From Balneola sp. (GTDB lineage: Bacteria > Bacteroidota > Rhodothermia > Balneolales > Balneolaceae): a DNA stretch of 64,000 nucleotides. Below are positions 1-8,006 of the stretch, in pieces; the first letter of the stretch is position 1; each line of letters starts with the position of its first letter. The DNA lies in the NCBI GenBank assembly GCA_017643645.1, contig JAEPNB010000002.1, positions 310,001-374,000 on the forward strand. Reading direction: 5' to 3'. The notes beneath the pieces are model-generated. The model was not told the origin of the DNA. It saw nothing but the letters and a program-made list of their open reading frames with translations, and did no database searches. Both the position numbers and the translations under genes were made by a program.

Positions 1-498
1 AGGTCTTAATTCATCCAGTAAAGCTTCTGTACTCCTGTTCAGGATCTGAAAGACGTTCTCAAAACCTTGTAAACCACCGTAATACGGATCAGGAACACTT
101 CCGTCTTCAGGGATAGGGTCAAAGTCTCTCATTAGTTTAATTTTGTGAGCAAATCGATCTCTTCTGTCCAGATCATGAATATTCGAAAAATTTTCTCTAT
201 CCATTGCCAGAATAAGATCAAATTCCTCCAAATCGGCATACTCAAATTTTCTTGCTCTTGAAGGGAGGTGTATTCCATGCTTATTTGCGGTAGCCTGACT
301 TTTACTGTTTGCACCTTCTCCAACATGATAAGCGGCAGTTCCGGCTGAATCAATATAAAAGAATGACTCCAATCCCGATTCTTTTACCTTGTGGATAAAA
401 ATTCCTTCTGCTGTAGGACTACGACAAATATTTCCTAAACAAACAAAGCACAACTTGTATGGATCTTCCTCTGTAATTGCTCTCAGATATGATTTCAT
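1..498 (-). CDS. Low-molecular-weight protein-tyrosine phosphatase (partial at window edge)
   Basis: Reading the minus strand from the ATG at 498 gives an open frame of 166 codons running off the left edge. The N-terminus carries the family P-loop CLGNICRS: nucleophile Cys20, Arg26 and Ser27 of the CX5R(S) signature. A VPDPYYG segment further on supplies the general-acid Asp of the low-molecular-weight phosphatase/arsenate reductase-like fold. The family is usually about 150-165 residues, so only a few C-terminal residues should be missing. The likely role is cytoplasmic phosphotyrosine (or phosphoarginine) dephosphorylation; the substrate cannot be read from the sequence. It is divergent from ileS across a 173-bp gap. 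Confidence 0.9.
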   Translation of the reverse strand, partial: MKSYLRAITEEDPYKLCFVCLGNICRSPTAEGIFIHKVKESGLESFFYIDSAGTAAYHVGEGANSKSQATANKHGIHLPSRARKFEYADLEEFDLILAMDRENFSNIHDLDRRDRFAHKIKLMRDFDPIPEDGSVPDPYYGGLQGFENVFQILNRSTEALLDELRP

Positions 499-629
499 TT
501 GCGAAATAAAATTTTAATGTTTGAAAAAGATTACCGTTAACTGCATAGATACAAAATTTTTAACGGTTTTGGGAAATACATACTAAACTATTAATAAGAA
601 CTCAATGCCTGCTTTTTGCTAAGTTTTTG

Positions 630-637
630 TATATTTG
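630..637 (+). promoter_or_regulatory. TAnnTTTG-type -7 box upstream of ileS
   Basis: TATATTTG lies 34 bp before the ileS start and fits the TAnnTTTG -7 consensus of Bacteroidota primary sigma factors. No convincing -33 TTG was found at the usual 19-20 bp spacing, so this rests on the -7 element and its position alone. Confidence 0.4.
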
Positions 638-671
638 AGGCTTAAAATTATTCTGTGGACAACATATTTAT

Positions 672-3600
672 ATGTCGAAAAAGTTTGAAGAAATAAAGCA
701 GCTCAATTATCCGAAAGCGGAAGTTGAGACTATGAATTGGTGGAAGGACAACGAGATCTTTAATAAAAGCCTTGAAACCCGTGAAGATGGTATACCTTTC
801 ACGTTTTTTGAAGGCCCTCCAACTGCCAATGGTAAGCCGGGAATCCATCATGTGATGGCACGAACAGTAAAAGATATGTTCTGCCGATACAAGACGCTCA
901 AAGGTTTCAGGGTAGAGCGAAAAGCCGGTTGGGATACACATGGCTTGCCTGTAGAAATTGAAGTTGAAAAGGAGTTAGGGTTAGAAGGGCGCTCTCAGGT
1001 TGAAGAGTATGGCATTGCTAAGTACAATGCTAAGTGTCGCGAGAGTGTGCTAAAGTATAAAGATCTTTGGGATGACTTGACTACCAGAATGGCATATTGG
1101 GTAGATCAGGATGACCCGTATATCACCTTCAAAAATGAATATATAGAATCTGTCTGGTGGGCTTTTGATAAGCTTTTTGAAAAAGGGTTGGTTTATAAAG
1201 GATACAAAATTCAGTGGTATTCGCCCGGATCAGGAACTGTTCTTTCTTCTCATGAAGTAAGTTTGGGTTACAAGGAAACTCAGGATCCTTCTGTTTATGT
1301 AAAATTTAAAACGGACGGGGAAGAAAATACTTATTACCTGGCATGGACAACGACTCCATGGACGGTAGTTTCAAATATGGCGTTGACCATAAATCCAAAG
1401 CTTACTTACGCAAAAGTATCTTTCGAAGGTGAGAATTTTATCGTAGCTAAAGATTGTGCTGAACAGGTTTTCGGAGAAGGTTTTGAAATTCTGGAAGAAA
1501 TTTCAGGGCATGCCTTATTAGGAAGAACTTATGAGCCTGTTTTTGACTTTGCTTCTAAAGAATTTGATAAGTCGGAAGCATGGAAGATTATCGAAGCAGA
1601 ATATGTTACTACCGATGAAGGAACGGGTGTAGTTCATACTGCTCCGGCTTATGGTGCGGATGACTTTGATTCTTGTCAAAAGGCAGGTATACCGATGTTC
1701 AATCCTATTGATAGGGAAGGTAAATTTACCAGTGAAGCACCTGATTTTGATGGACAATGGTTCAAAGAAGCTGATAAAGATATTGCTCGTGCTATAAAAG
1801 AAAAGAACCTGATGTTCAGGCATGAGACCTGTGTTCACAATTATCCGTTTGACTGGAGAAAAGGAACACCGCTTATGAGTTATCCTGTTGATTCATGGTT
1901 TATCAAAACTACCAGCGTTAAAGAACGCATGGTTGAGTTAAACAAGAAAATAAACTGGAAACCTGAAAGTACAGGAAGTGGTCGTTTTGGAACCTGGTTG
2001 GAAAATAATGTAGACTGGGCTGTTTCAAGACAACGATACTGGGGAACACCGATACCAATTTGGGTTAGTGATAAAGACCCTGATTATGTGGAATGCATCG
2101 GAAGTATGAGAGAGCTTCGGGAGAAAGCCGGGCTGAATGAGCTGAATGAAATTGATCTTCACAGACCGTTTATTGATGATATTACATGGGAAGCTCCGGA
2201 TGGCGGAACCATGAGAAGAATTCCAGATCTTTTGGATGTGTGGTTCGATTCAGGTGCAATGCCGTTTGCTCAATGGCATTATCCGTTTGATAACGATCAT
2301 GAATTCAGCTACAATTACCCTGCGGATTTTATAGCAGAAGGTGTGGATCAAACAAGAGGTTGGTTCTACACTTTACATGCTTTAGGAACGATGCTTTTTA
2401 ATGAAGAAGCGTTCCGTAATGTGATCTCCAATGGTTTGGTTCTGGATGAGAACGGCGAAAAAATGAGTAAGTCAAAAGGTAACACTGCTGATCCTTTTGA
2501 ACTCATAAATAAATACGGAGCCGACACGGTTCGATGGTATATGATGAGCAATTCCTCGCCATGGGAAAACTTAAAATTTTCTGAAGACGGACTGAAAGAA
2601 GTTCAGCGAAAATTTTTCAACACTTTGGTGAATACGTATTCCTTCTTTGCTTTGTATGCAAACATTGATGGCTTCAAATACTCGGGTTCACAGATTCCAA
2701 CAACTGAACGTCCAGAAATCGATCAATGGGTAATTTCAAGGTTGAATACTACCATCAAAACGGTAGAAGGATTCCTGGAAGATTACGAACCAACAAAAGC
2801 AGCCAGAGAAATCGAAGAATTTGTAGAGGAACTGAGTAACTGGTATGTCCGCAGAAACAGACGGCGCTTTTGGAAAGAAGGCAACACGCTTGATAAAACA
2901 GCTGCATATCAAACGCTGTATGAATGTTTGAAAAGTTTAAGTAAAATGATCAGTCCAATAGCTCCATTTATGGGGGAATGGCTGTACCAGAATTTGAATA
3001 AGGTTACAGGTTTGGAAGAAGAATCTGTACATGTTTCGTTTTTCCCTACTGTAGAGGAAACGGCTATTTTCAAGAAGCTTGAGCATAAAATGGATATGGC
3101 TCGATTGATTTCATCCATAGTTCTGAGAATACGAAATCAGATCGAGATGAATGTTCGTCAACCTCTGTCTAGAATTATTCTGCCGATTAAGGACGAAGCA
3201 GAAAGAGCTGCCATTGAATCCGTTAAAGATATTATCTTAGAAGAAGTGAATGTGAAAGACATTCAGTTTGTGGATGATGATTCAGGAATTGTGCATAAAT
3301 CAGCTAAAGCTAATTTTCCGGTTTTAGGAAAAAAGCTTGGCCCGAAAATGAAACCTGTTGCAGCTAAAATTGCTCAACTTTCAACGGATGAGATCACACA
3401 GTTTGAAAAAAATGGGTTCCTTGAGTTAACCCTTGAGGATGGTGAAATAATTAGATTAGACGAAGACGGTCTTGAGATCGTTAGAACCGGGCTCGAAGGC
3501 TGGCAAGTGGAGACAGAACGAGGGTTAAGTGTAGCTGTCGATACGGAATTATCTGCAGAATTAAAACTTGAAGGTTTCGCCAGAGAGTTCGTTAATAGAG

Positions 3601-3833
3601 TACAAAGTATGCGAAAAGAAGCAGACTTTGACGTTGTTGACAGAATACAAATTGGTTTTACAGGATCAGAAGATCTTAAAGAAGCAGTGGTTTCTATGGA
3701 TGAGTATATTAAAAGAGAAACACTGGCTGAAGAAATTAAACTTGAAAATTTAGAAGTTTCCGACTTTGTAAAAGAGTGGGAAATTGGCGAAGATGATTGC
3801 AAAATATCTATTCGCAGAACAGTTAATACATAA
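672..3833 (+). CDS. ileS: Isoleucyl-tRNA synthetase, type 2 (eukaryote-like)
   Basis: This 1053-residue class I aminoacyl-tRNA synthetase charges tRNA-Ile with isoleucine in the cytoplasm. The start MSKKFEEIKQ is followed by FFEGPPTANGKPGIHH, where the HIGH signature appears as G57-I58-H59-H60 instead of HxGH. KMSKS is intact at residues 597-601 (EKMSKSKGN). The CP1 editing domain lies between (WTTTPWT around residue 230; the HTAPAYGADDF segment follows), and an anticodon-binding helical domain with NWYVRRNRRRFW is in the C-terminal third. No C-terminal zinc cysteine cluster is evident, as expected for the IleRS2 clade. IleRS2 enzymes are generally mupirocin-resistant. The gene precedes the DksA-like gene and lspA, probably in one transcription unit. 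Confidence 0.97.
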   Translation: MSKKFEEIKQLNYPKAEVETMNWWKDNEIFNKSLETREDGIPFTFFEGPPTANGKPGIHHVMARTVKDMFCRYKTLKGFRVERKAGWDTHGLPVEIEVEKELGLEGRSQVEEYGIAKYNAKCRESVLKYKDLWDDLTTRMAYWVDQDDPYITFKNEYIESVWWAFDKLFEKGLVYKGYKIQWYSPGSGTVLSSHEVSLGYKETQDPSVYVKFKTDGEENTYYLAWTTTPWTVVSNMALTINPKLTYAKVSFEGENFIVAKDCAEQVFGEGFEILEEISGHALLGRTYEPVFDFASKEFDKSEAWKIIEAEYVTTDEGTGVVHTAPAYGADDFDSCQKAGIPMFNPIDREGKFTSEAPDFDGQWFKEADKDIARAIKEKNLMFRHETCVHNYPFDWRKGTPLMSYPVDSWFIKTTSVKERMVELNKKINWKPESTGSGRFGTWLENNVDWAVSRQRYWGTPIPIWVSDKDPDYVECIGSMRELREKAGLNELNEIDLHRPFIDDITWEAPDGGTMRRIPDLLDVWFDSGAMPFAQWHYPFDNDHEFSYNYPADFIAEGVDQTRGWFYTLHALGTMLFNEEAFRNVISNGLVLDENGEKMSKSKGNTADPFELINKYGADTVRWYMMSNSSPWENLKFSEDGLKEVQRKFFNTLVNTYSFFALYANIDGFKYSGSQIPTTERPEIDQWVISRLNTTIKTVEGFLEDYEPTKAAREIEEFVEELSNWYVRRNRRRFWKEGNTLDKTAAYQTLYECLKSLSKMISPIAPFMGEWLYQNLNKVTGLEEESVHVSFFPTVEETAIFKKLEHKMDMARLISSIVLRIRNQIEMNVRQPLSRIILPIKDEAERAAIESVKDIILEEVNVKDIQFVDDDSGIVHKSAKANFPVLGKKLGPKMKPVAAKIAQLSTDEITQFEKNGFLELTLEDGEIIRLDEDGLEIVRTGLEGWQVETERGLSVAVDTELSAELKLEGFAREFVNRVQSMRKEADFDVVDRIQIGFTGSEDLKEAVVSMDEYIKRETLAEEIKLENLEVSDFVKEWEIGEDDCKISIRRTVNT

Positions 3834-3843
3834 GGATAAAGTT

Positions 3844-4242
3844 ATGGCTGACAAATCAAATACCGAGGAAAGAGTATCTCCTTATACCGACAAAGAGCTG
3901 GAGTATTTTCGTGAAATAATCGAAAAGAAGCTAAAGGAATCAGAAGACGAGCTGAATACATTACAGAAGTCTCTTCGTGAAAGCATGGAAAATGCATCTG
4001 ACGAATCAGCCTATTCGTTTCATATGGCTGATGCCGGAACGGATGCTCAGGAACGTGAAAAAACGTATGTACTGCTAAACCGAACCAGAAAGTTTATCAA
4101 GTACCTTGATGATGCTATCAAGCGTATCGACAATAAAACGTATGGTGTTTGTAAGGTTACAGGTAAGAAAATTGCCAAAGGCAGACTGGAAGCAGTGCCG
4201 CATACACAGCTTAGTATTGATGCTAAACTCAAGCGTAGATAA
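3844..4242 (+). CDS. DksA/TraR-family regulator with a single Cys in the zinc-finger region
   Basis: This 132-residue protein starts at MADKSNTEER (ATG 3844). An in-frame ATG at 3784 would overlap ileS and add an unrelated 20-residue leader, so I prefer the downstream start, 10 bp after the ileS stop. Residues 15-55 are a long charged coiled coil. The tip has the acidic segment MADAGTDAQE. The C-terminal globular part (GVCKVTGKKIAKGRLEAVPH) keeps only one cysteine (C103) where classical DksA has four zinc ligands. DksA proteins bind the RNA polymerase secondary channel and, with ppGpp, tune stable-RNA and amino-acid promoters. The family assignment is firm; whether it works as DksA or as a TraR-like factor is inference. 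Confidence 0.9.
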   Translation: MADKSNTEERVSPYTDKELEYFREIIEKKLKESEDELNTLQKSLRESMENASDESAYSFHMADAGTDAQEREKTYVLLNRTRKFIKYLDDAIKRIDNKTYGVCKVTGKKIAKGRLEAVPHTQLSIDAKLKRR

Positions 4243-4256
4243 TTAATCAAAGAGAT

Positions 4257-4844
4257 TTGAATCGAACTAAACTTATTGCGCTTTTATCGCCGGCTGCTGT
4301 TGTTCTGATACTGGATCAGATCACAAAATATATTATTCGAACTTCTCCCGAACTTCATAATAAAGTTCTGATAGAAGGATGGCTACGTTTGTATTATACT
4401 CAGAACCCAGGAATGGCAATGGGAATAGACTGGTTGCCAACTATTGTGGTGAGTTCAGTTGCTATTCTGGCAGTAACAGGAATTTTGATATATCTGCTCC
4501 GATCTATTGAGACAGCTTCCATTGGATATCTGATATTTATGGGATTGATTCTGGGTGGAGCTTTTGGAAATATTTCGGACAGAATTTTTATGGGATATGT
4601 AGAAGGTAATGGTGGAGTTCTTGAAGGACATGTAGTCGACTTTATCTATTTCAGCCTTCAGATAAATGACTGGACAGTTTTCCCTTATATCTTTAATGTA
4701 GCTGATATTGGCATATCTGTATCTATTATCTCGTTATTGATCTTCAGCAAAAAACTTCTTCCCGCTTCGCAAAACGAAGAGCCTGCAACAGAAGTAGAAG
4801 TTGCCGGTGAAGAAACTTCTGTTGAAGAGCTAACTAAGAAGTAA
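4257..4844 (+). CDS. lspA: Lipoprotein signal peptidase (signal peptidase II)
   Basis: This 195-residue integral membrane aspartyl protease cleaves signal peptides from diacylglyceryl-modified prolipoproteins. Translation appears to start at TTG 4257, 14 bp after the DksA-like stop, with AAAGAGAT just upstream. All family boxes are visible: DQITK (D20), the NPGMAMG box (N50), GGAFGNISDR (N105, D108), VVDFIYF (catalytic D128) and FNVADIGIS (catalytic D150). Four transmembrane helices are apparent. The C-terminal tail (after about residue 165) is Glu-rich (EEPATEVEVAGEE), an extension absent from E. coli LspA. The window encodes several lipobox proteins that could be substrates. Confidence 0.96.
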   Translation: MNRTKLIALLSPAAVVLILDQITKYIIRTSPELHNKVLIEGWLRLYYTQNPGMAMGIDWLPTIVVSSVAILAVTGILIYLLRSIETASIGYLIFMGLILGGAFGNISDRIFMGYVEGNGGVLEGHVVDFIYFSLQINDWTVFPYIFNVADIGISVSIISLLIFSKKLLPASQNEEPATEVEVAGEETSVEELTKK

Positions 4845-4888
4845 ACGGTAGTTACCACTTTTCTTTTCTATTTAGATGTAGCTCTTCG

Positions 4889-4922
4889 AAGGGATAAATC
4901 TAAGTTTTATTTTTATTCCCTT
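4889..4922 (+). terminator. Possible terminator hairpin after lspA
   Basis: AAGGGATAAA pairs with TTTATTCCCTT (one bulged base) around a T-rich loop and is followed by a short pyrimidine stretch, 45 bp after the lspA stop. The stem is AT-rich and there is no long T-run, so this is weak support. Confidence 0.3.
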
Positions 4923-5013
4923 TCCTAAGCATCTATTCTATAGGAGTTTAAAGATGTAACATTTTCATATTTAGTATCTCTTTGTGATATCGGGGATATA
5001 AAAAACGTTGAAT

Positions 5014-5369
5014 ATGAAATTTTTAAAGATCTTAACCGTAGTTTTTTTGATGGCACTATTACAATCGGTGAATGCTCAGGTTGTTATAAAGGAAAACATA
5101 GAGTTAAACACTGAACAGATGGATAGAAAAGCAAAAACCGCTGATGAACTAGGCTTCTCAGAAACAATGATTCTTACTGAGAACCTTTTATTTATATGGA
5201 GACGGGATGTTTTTGTATAGTATTTCAAAGTTACCTACAAGTACTACGGAAGACACTTATGTAAACAGTTTATAGGGCAGATTTTGAAAGCATTGAATCA
5301 GAGATTAGAGCTAGTACTGTAGAAGTTTTAATAACTTATAATACACATTATCATGTCATTATCGATTAG
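5014..5369 (+). pseudogene. Decayed secreted-protein gene (signal peptide intact, body frameshifted)
   Basis: ATG 5014 (or TTG 5008) opens a clear signal peptide, MKFLKILTVVFLMALLQSVNAQ, followed by about 45 residues, and then a stop at 5218-5220. Protein-like sequence continues in other frames: frame +1 reads YLYGDGMFLYSISKLPTS to a stop at 5273-5275, and frame +2 reads RADFESIESEIRASTVEV to a stop at 5367-5369. That last stop overlaps the next start codon (5353), as translationally coupled genes often do. I infer a former protein of about 115 residues broken by two indels. The alternative is a genuine 68-residue secreted peptide with non-coding sequence behind it. No family recognised. Confidence 0.5.
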
Positions 5370-6186
5370 ACAACTTTTGGTTACTGGATTTCTATTGATG
5401 CTTACAAGCGATAATATTTTTGCACAACTACGTAACGAAGTGGTTGAAGGGGATACTTTGCTTATTTTCACTCAACCTATGCGAGATCGGTTTACTGAAA
5501 AAGTAACTGCAAGAGTTTCCAAAACAGATTCTATTTTTAAATATGAGTTTGAAATAGGAAATGAACCTGAAAGTAGACAGAGTATATGGCTTTGGCTTTT
5601 CATTTCTGAAGCGAGTTTTTTTGATCCGTTAGTCCCAAATGGTTGGAGGTTAATAAATCGAGGAAATCCTACTAGAATAAATTGGGGTGCACAAAGTGAA
5701 GAAGCACAAATAGGCCCTAGTGAAGTTCTTAAGAGTTTTGGATTTCACACAAGTTCTCTTCCAACAATAAAAAACTATTATATGGAAGGGTGGGCTCAAT
5801 TCATTTTAGAAGAAGAACCCGATTCAGTTGAAAACTCGTCATTTTTTGATGTGGTTAAAAAAGGAACAACCATATTTCCCCGTGTGATACCAATACAATC
5901 ACAAACCGAACAAATCTATACTTTAAAAACCTACCTTAAACGTTCCTGCGAGGAATTGGGCTGGATCACGAATAAAGGCACCTGCAACAGTCTGGAGGTT
6001 AAGTTGCGGAACGTGCATAAGCATCTGGAGAACGAAAAACCCAAACAAGCGGCGAATGTATTAGGGGCATTTCTCAATGAAGTGGAAGCCCAAAAAGATA
6101 AAGCATTGACTTCAGAAGCGTATGCCTTGTTATTTTTTAATGGAGAATATCTGTTGAAGAAACTGGAAGAAGAGGGGGAGAAATGA
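5353..6186 (+). CDS. Secreted protein with a C-terminal FIMAH-like helical domain
   Basis: The protein has 277 residues and begins with a cleavable signal peptide ending near NIFAQ (residue 25). Residues 30-190 are a beta-rich region I do not recognise (WLWLFISEASFFDPL, NGWRLINRGNPTRINW). Residues about 190-275 are helical and resemble the FIMAH domain of extracellular and Gram-negative surface proteins: TYLKRSCEELGWITNKGTC, then LRNVHKHLENEKPKQAANVL and GAFLNEVEAQKDKALTSEA. The two cysteines in this domain could form a disulfide. It is flanked by broken secreted-protein genes, so it is probably the last intact member of a small operon. The function is unknown; domain recognition is by pattern only. 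Confidence 0.75.
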   Translation: MSLSIRQLLVTGFLLMLTSDNIFAQLRNEVVEGDTLLIFTQPMRDRFTEKVTARVSKTDSIFKYEFEIGNEPESRQSIWLWLFISEASFFDPLVPNGWRLINRGNPTRINWGAQSEEAQIGPSEVLKSFGFHTSSLPTIKNYYMEGWAQFILEEEPDSVENSSFFDVVKKGTTIFPRVIPIQSQTEQIYTLKTYLKRSCEELGWITNKGTCNSLEVKLRNVHKHLENEKPKQAANVLGAFLNEVEAQKDKALTSEAYALLFFNGEYLLKKLEEEGEK

Positions 6187-6272
6187 AAAACGTGTTGTTA
6201 ACTATTGGACTATTCATGCTGTTTTATTTTAGCGGACAAGCACAGCTGCACTATAATGCTGAATATCCTTAG
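6183..6272 (+). pseudogene. 29-codon remnant of a third secreted protein
   Basis: ATG 6183 overlaps the preceding stop (ATGA) and encodes a good signal peptide, MKNVLLTIGLFMLFYFSGQ, followed by AQLHYNAEYP and a TAG. The ATGA coupling and the export signal suggest it was a real gene. The stop ten residues after the signal sequence suggests truncation. The next 130 bp up to the ribBA 3' end show no continuing frame. Confidence 0.45.
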
Positions 6273-6401
6273 TACAATTTTTCCTGAAAGGATTCTCAGC
6301 TTGATCAAACAGTATTCAGATCATGAGAAGTAATATTAGGGTTTTATACTGCTAGCTTTGTTGAATAATAAAGCAGATGCAAATGTTTTCTCAAAGAAAG
6401 T

Positions 6402-7580
6402 TTAATTTTTTCTTACCGGATCGTCCAGAAAATCTATACTTGTATCGATAGCAACCTGATCTACTATCTCTAGTCCAAAACTTTTGATACCAATTCTTTT
6501 CACGGGGTTATTGGACAGAAGACGGATCTTGCAGATGCCTAAAGATTTAAGAATCTGAGCGCCGATTCCATAATCTCTGGAGTCGCCTTTTTTCGGATTG
6601 TTATTTTCTTCCTCTGTTTCAGGATTTCCTTCCTGCATCGCTTTTAATGTGCGAAGCTGATTTACAAGCACGGAACCACGTTGATTTCTGTTCATATACA
6701 GAACAACGCCTTTTCCTTCACGTTCAACCTGAAGCATCGCCTGATGGAGCAGTTCGCTGGTATCATTCAAGCGACTTCCGAAAATATCACCGATCAGATC
6801 AGAAGAATGAACACGTGTGAGAACAGGTTCTTCCTTGTTCCAACTTCCTTTTGTGAGCGCCATGTGGATGTCGCCCGTCAGGTTTTCTTTGAATGCTCGG
6901 AGCTTAAAATCACCATACATGGTCGGCATATTGATATCCATCACTTCATGAACCAGTGATTCATTTTCATTACGGTATGCAATAAGATCTTTAATGGTAA
7001 TGAGCTTCATGTCATGCTGCTTTGCAATAACAGCCAGATCAGGAACACGAGCCATTTCACCATTTTCCTTCATGATCTCGCAGATAATACCAACAGGTTT
7101 TAATCCGGCTAGTTTTGCAAGATCAATGGCAGCTTCAGTATGTCCTGCACGGCGCAAAACACCGCCATCTACTGCAAGAAGCGGAAACACATGGCCCGGT
7201 CTTCTGAAATCAACAGGTTTTGCATCTTCATTTGCGATTTCGCGAATAGTGTTAGCGCGATCAGCAGCAGAAATACCCGTGGTTGTCAATCTTTTATGAT
7301 CGATAGAAATGGTGAAGTTAGCTTCATCAGGATCAGCACCATCGGTAACCATGTGAGTTAATTTCAACTTGTCAGCGTGTGATTTAGTAACCGGAGCACA
7401 AACCAAACCACGACCATGAGTGACCATAAAATTAATGGCTTCGGTAGAAACCATTTCAGCTGCCATCAGAAAATCGCCTTCATTTTCACGATCTTCATCA
7501 TCGACGACAATAACCATTTTGCCATTTTTAATGTCCTGAATAGCTTCAGGGATGGTATTAAATTTTATAGAGTCACTCAT
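6402..7580 (-). CDS. ribBA: RibBA: DHBP synthase fused to a degenerate GTP cyclohydrolase II domain
   Basis: The protein has 392 residues. Residues 1-205 are a complete 3,4-dihydroxy-2-butanone-4-phosphate synthase: DDEDRENEGDF (27-37), THGRGLVCAP (54-63), RRPGHVFPL (126-134) and HTEAAIDLAKLAGL (147-160). This half makes the four-carbon unit of riboflavin from ribulose 5-phosphate. Residues 220-392 align with GTP cyclohydrolase II (RVHSSDLIGDIFGSR; RDYGIGAQILKSLGI; LLSNNPVKR). However, the three zinc cysteines are replaced by D261, N272 and T274, and the RQEGRG catalytic segment reads NRNQRG (297-302). I infer that the second half is catalytically dead or repurposed. An acidic/Asn insertion sits at 318-332. 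It lies 9 bp downstream of yajC. Confidence 0.95.
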   Translation of the reverse strand: MSDSIKFNTIPEAIQDIKNGKMVIVVDDEDRENEGDFLMAAEMVSTEAINFMVTHGRGLVCAPVTKSHADKLKLTHMVTDGADPDEANFTISIDHKRLTTTGISAADRANTIREIANEDAKPVDFRRPGHVFPLLAVDGGVLRRAGHTEAAIDLAKLAGLKPVGIICEIMKENGEMARVPDLAVIAKQHDMKLITIKDLIAYRNENESLVHEVMDINMPTMYGDFKLRAFKENLTGDIHMALTKGSWNKEEPVLTRVHSSDLIGDIFGSRLNDTSELLHQAMLQVEREGKGVVLYMNRNQRGSVLVNQLRTLKAMQEGNPETEEENNNPKKGDSRDYGIGAQILKSLGICKIRLLSNNPVKRIGIKSFGLEIVDQVAIDTSIDFLDDPVRKN

Positions 7581-7589
7581 TTGACTGAA

Positions 7590-7913
7590 TTACTTTTTTT
7601 CCTGCTTATTAGGATTTACATCATTGATTGCAGATTTCAAAAATCTGATCTTGGTGTTTCCACCCACTTCAATCAATACAGAATCATCTTCAATAGTATT
7701 TAGCACACCAATCATTCCTGAAGAAGTAACAACTTTGTCGCCCTTTTTCATTTCAGAAACTTTGTTCTGAATTTCTTTCTGTTTCTTGCTTTGTGGACGT
7801 ATAATGAAAAAGTAAAAAACCACAAAGATAGCGCCCATAAAGATTAGGCTTGTATATCCACTTCCTTCACCTTCAGCAGGTGGTGCCATTAGAAAAAACG
7901 TAAGTAAACTCAT
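7590..7913 (-). CDS. yajC: Preprotein translocase subunit YajC
   Basis: The protein has 107 residues. A short periplasmic N-terminus is followed by one transmembrane helix (YTSLIFMGAIFVVFYFFII) and then the YajC signature RPQSKKQKEIQNKVSEMKKG. A small cytoplasmic beta domain follows (KVVTSSGMIGVLNTI). YajC associates with SecDF at the Sec translocon. It is the first gene of a two-gene minus-strand unit with ribBA; secDF is not in the window. Confidence 0.93.
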   Translation of the reverse strand: MSLLTFFLMAPPAEGEGSGYTSLIFMGAIFVVFYFFIIRPQSKKQKEIQNKVSEMKKGDKVVTSSGMIGVLNTIEDDSVLIEVGGNTKIRFLKSAINDVNPNKQEKK

Positions 7914-8006
7914 TTATAAATTTTTAATAGTTAATTAGAAGCCCAAAGATACGGCATTATTGACTGAATCTCACTGCTTTTTGGCGATCTGAAATGTTAA
8001 AGATAC

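Noticed and set aside
3374-3802. 142-codon Ser-rich frame opposite ileS
   Set aside because: The Ser/Thr-rich composition is the complement of GA-rich ileS codons; ileS is certain on the other strand.
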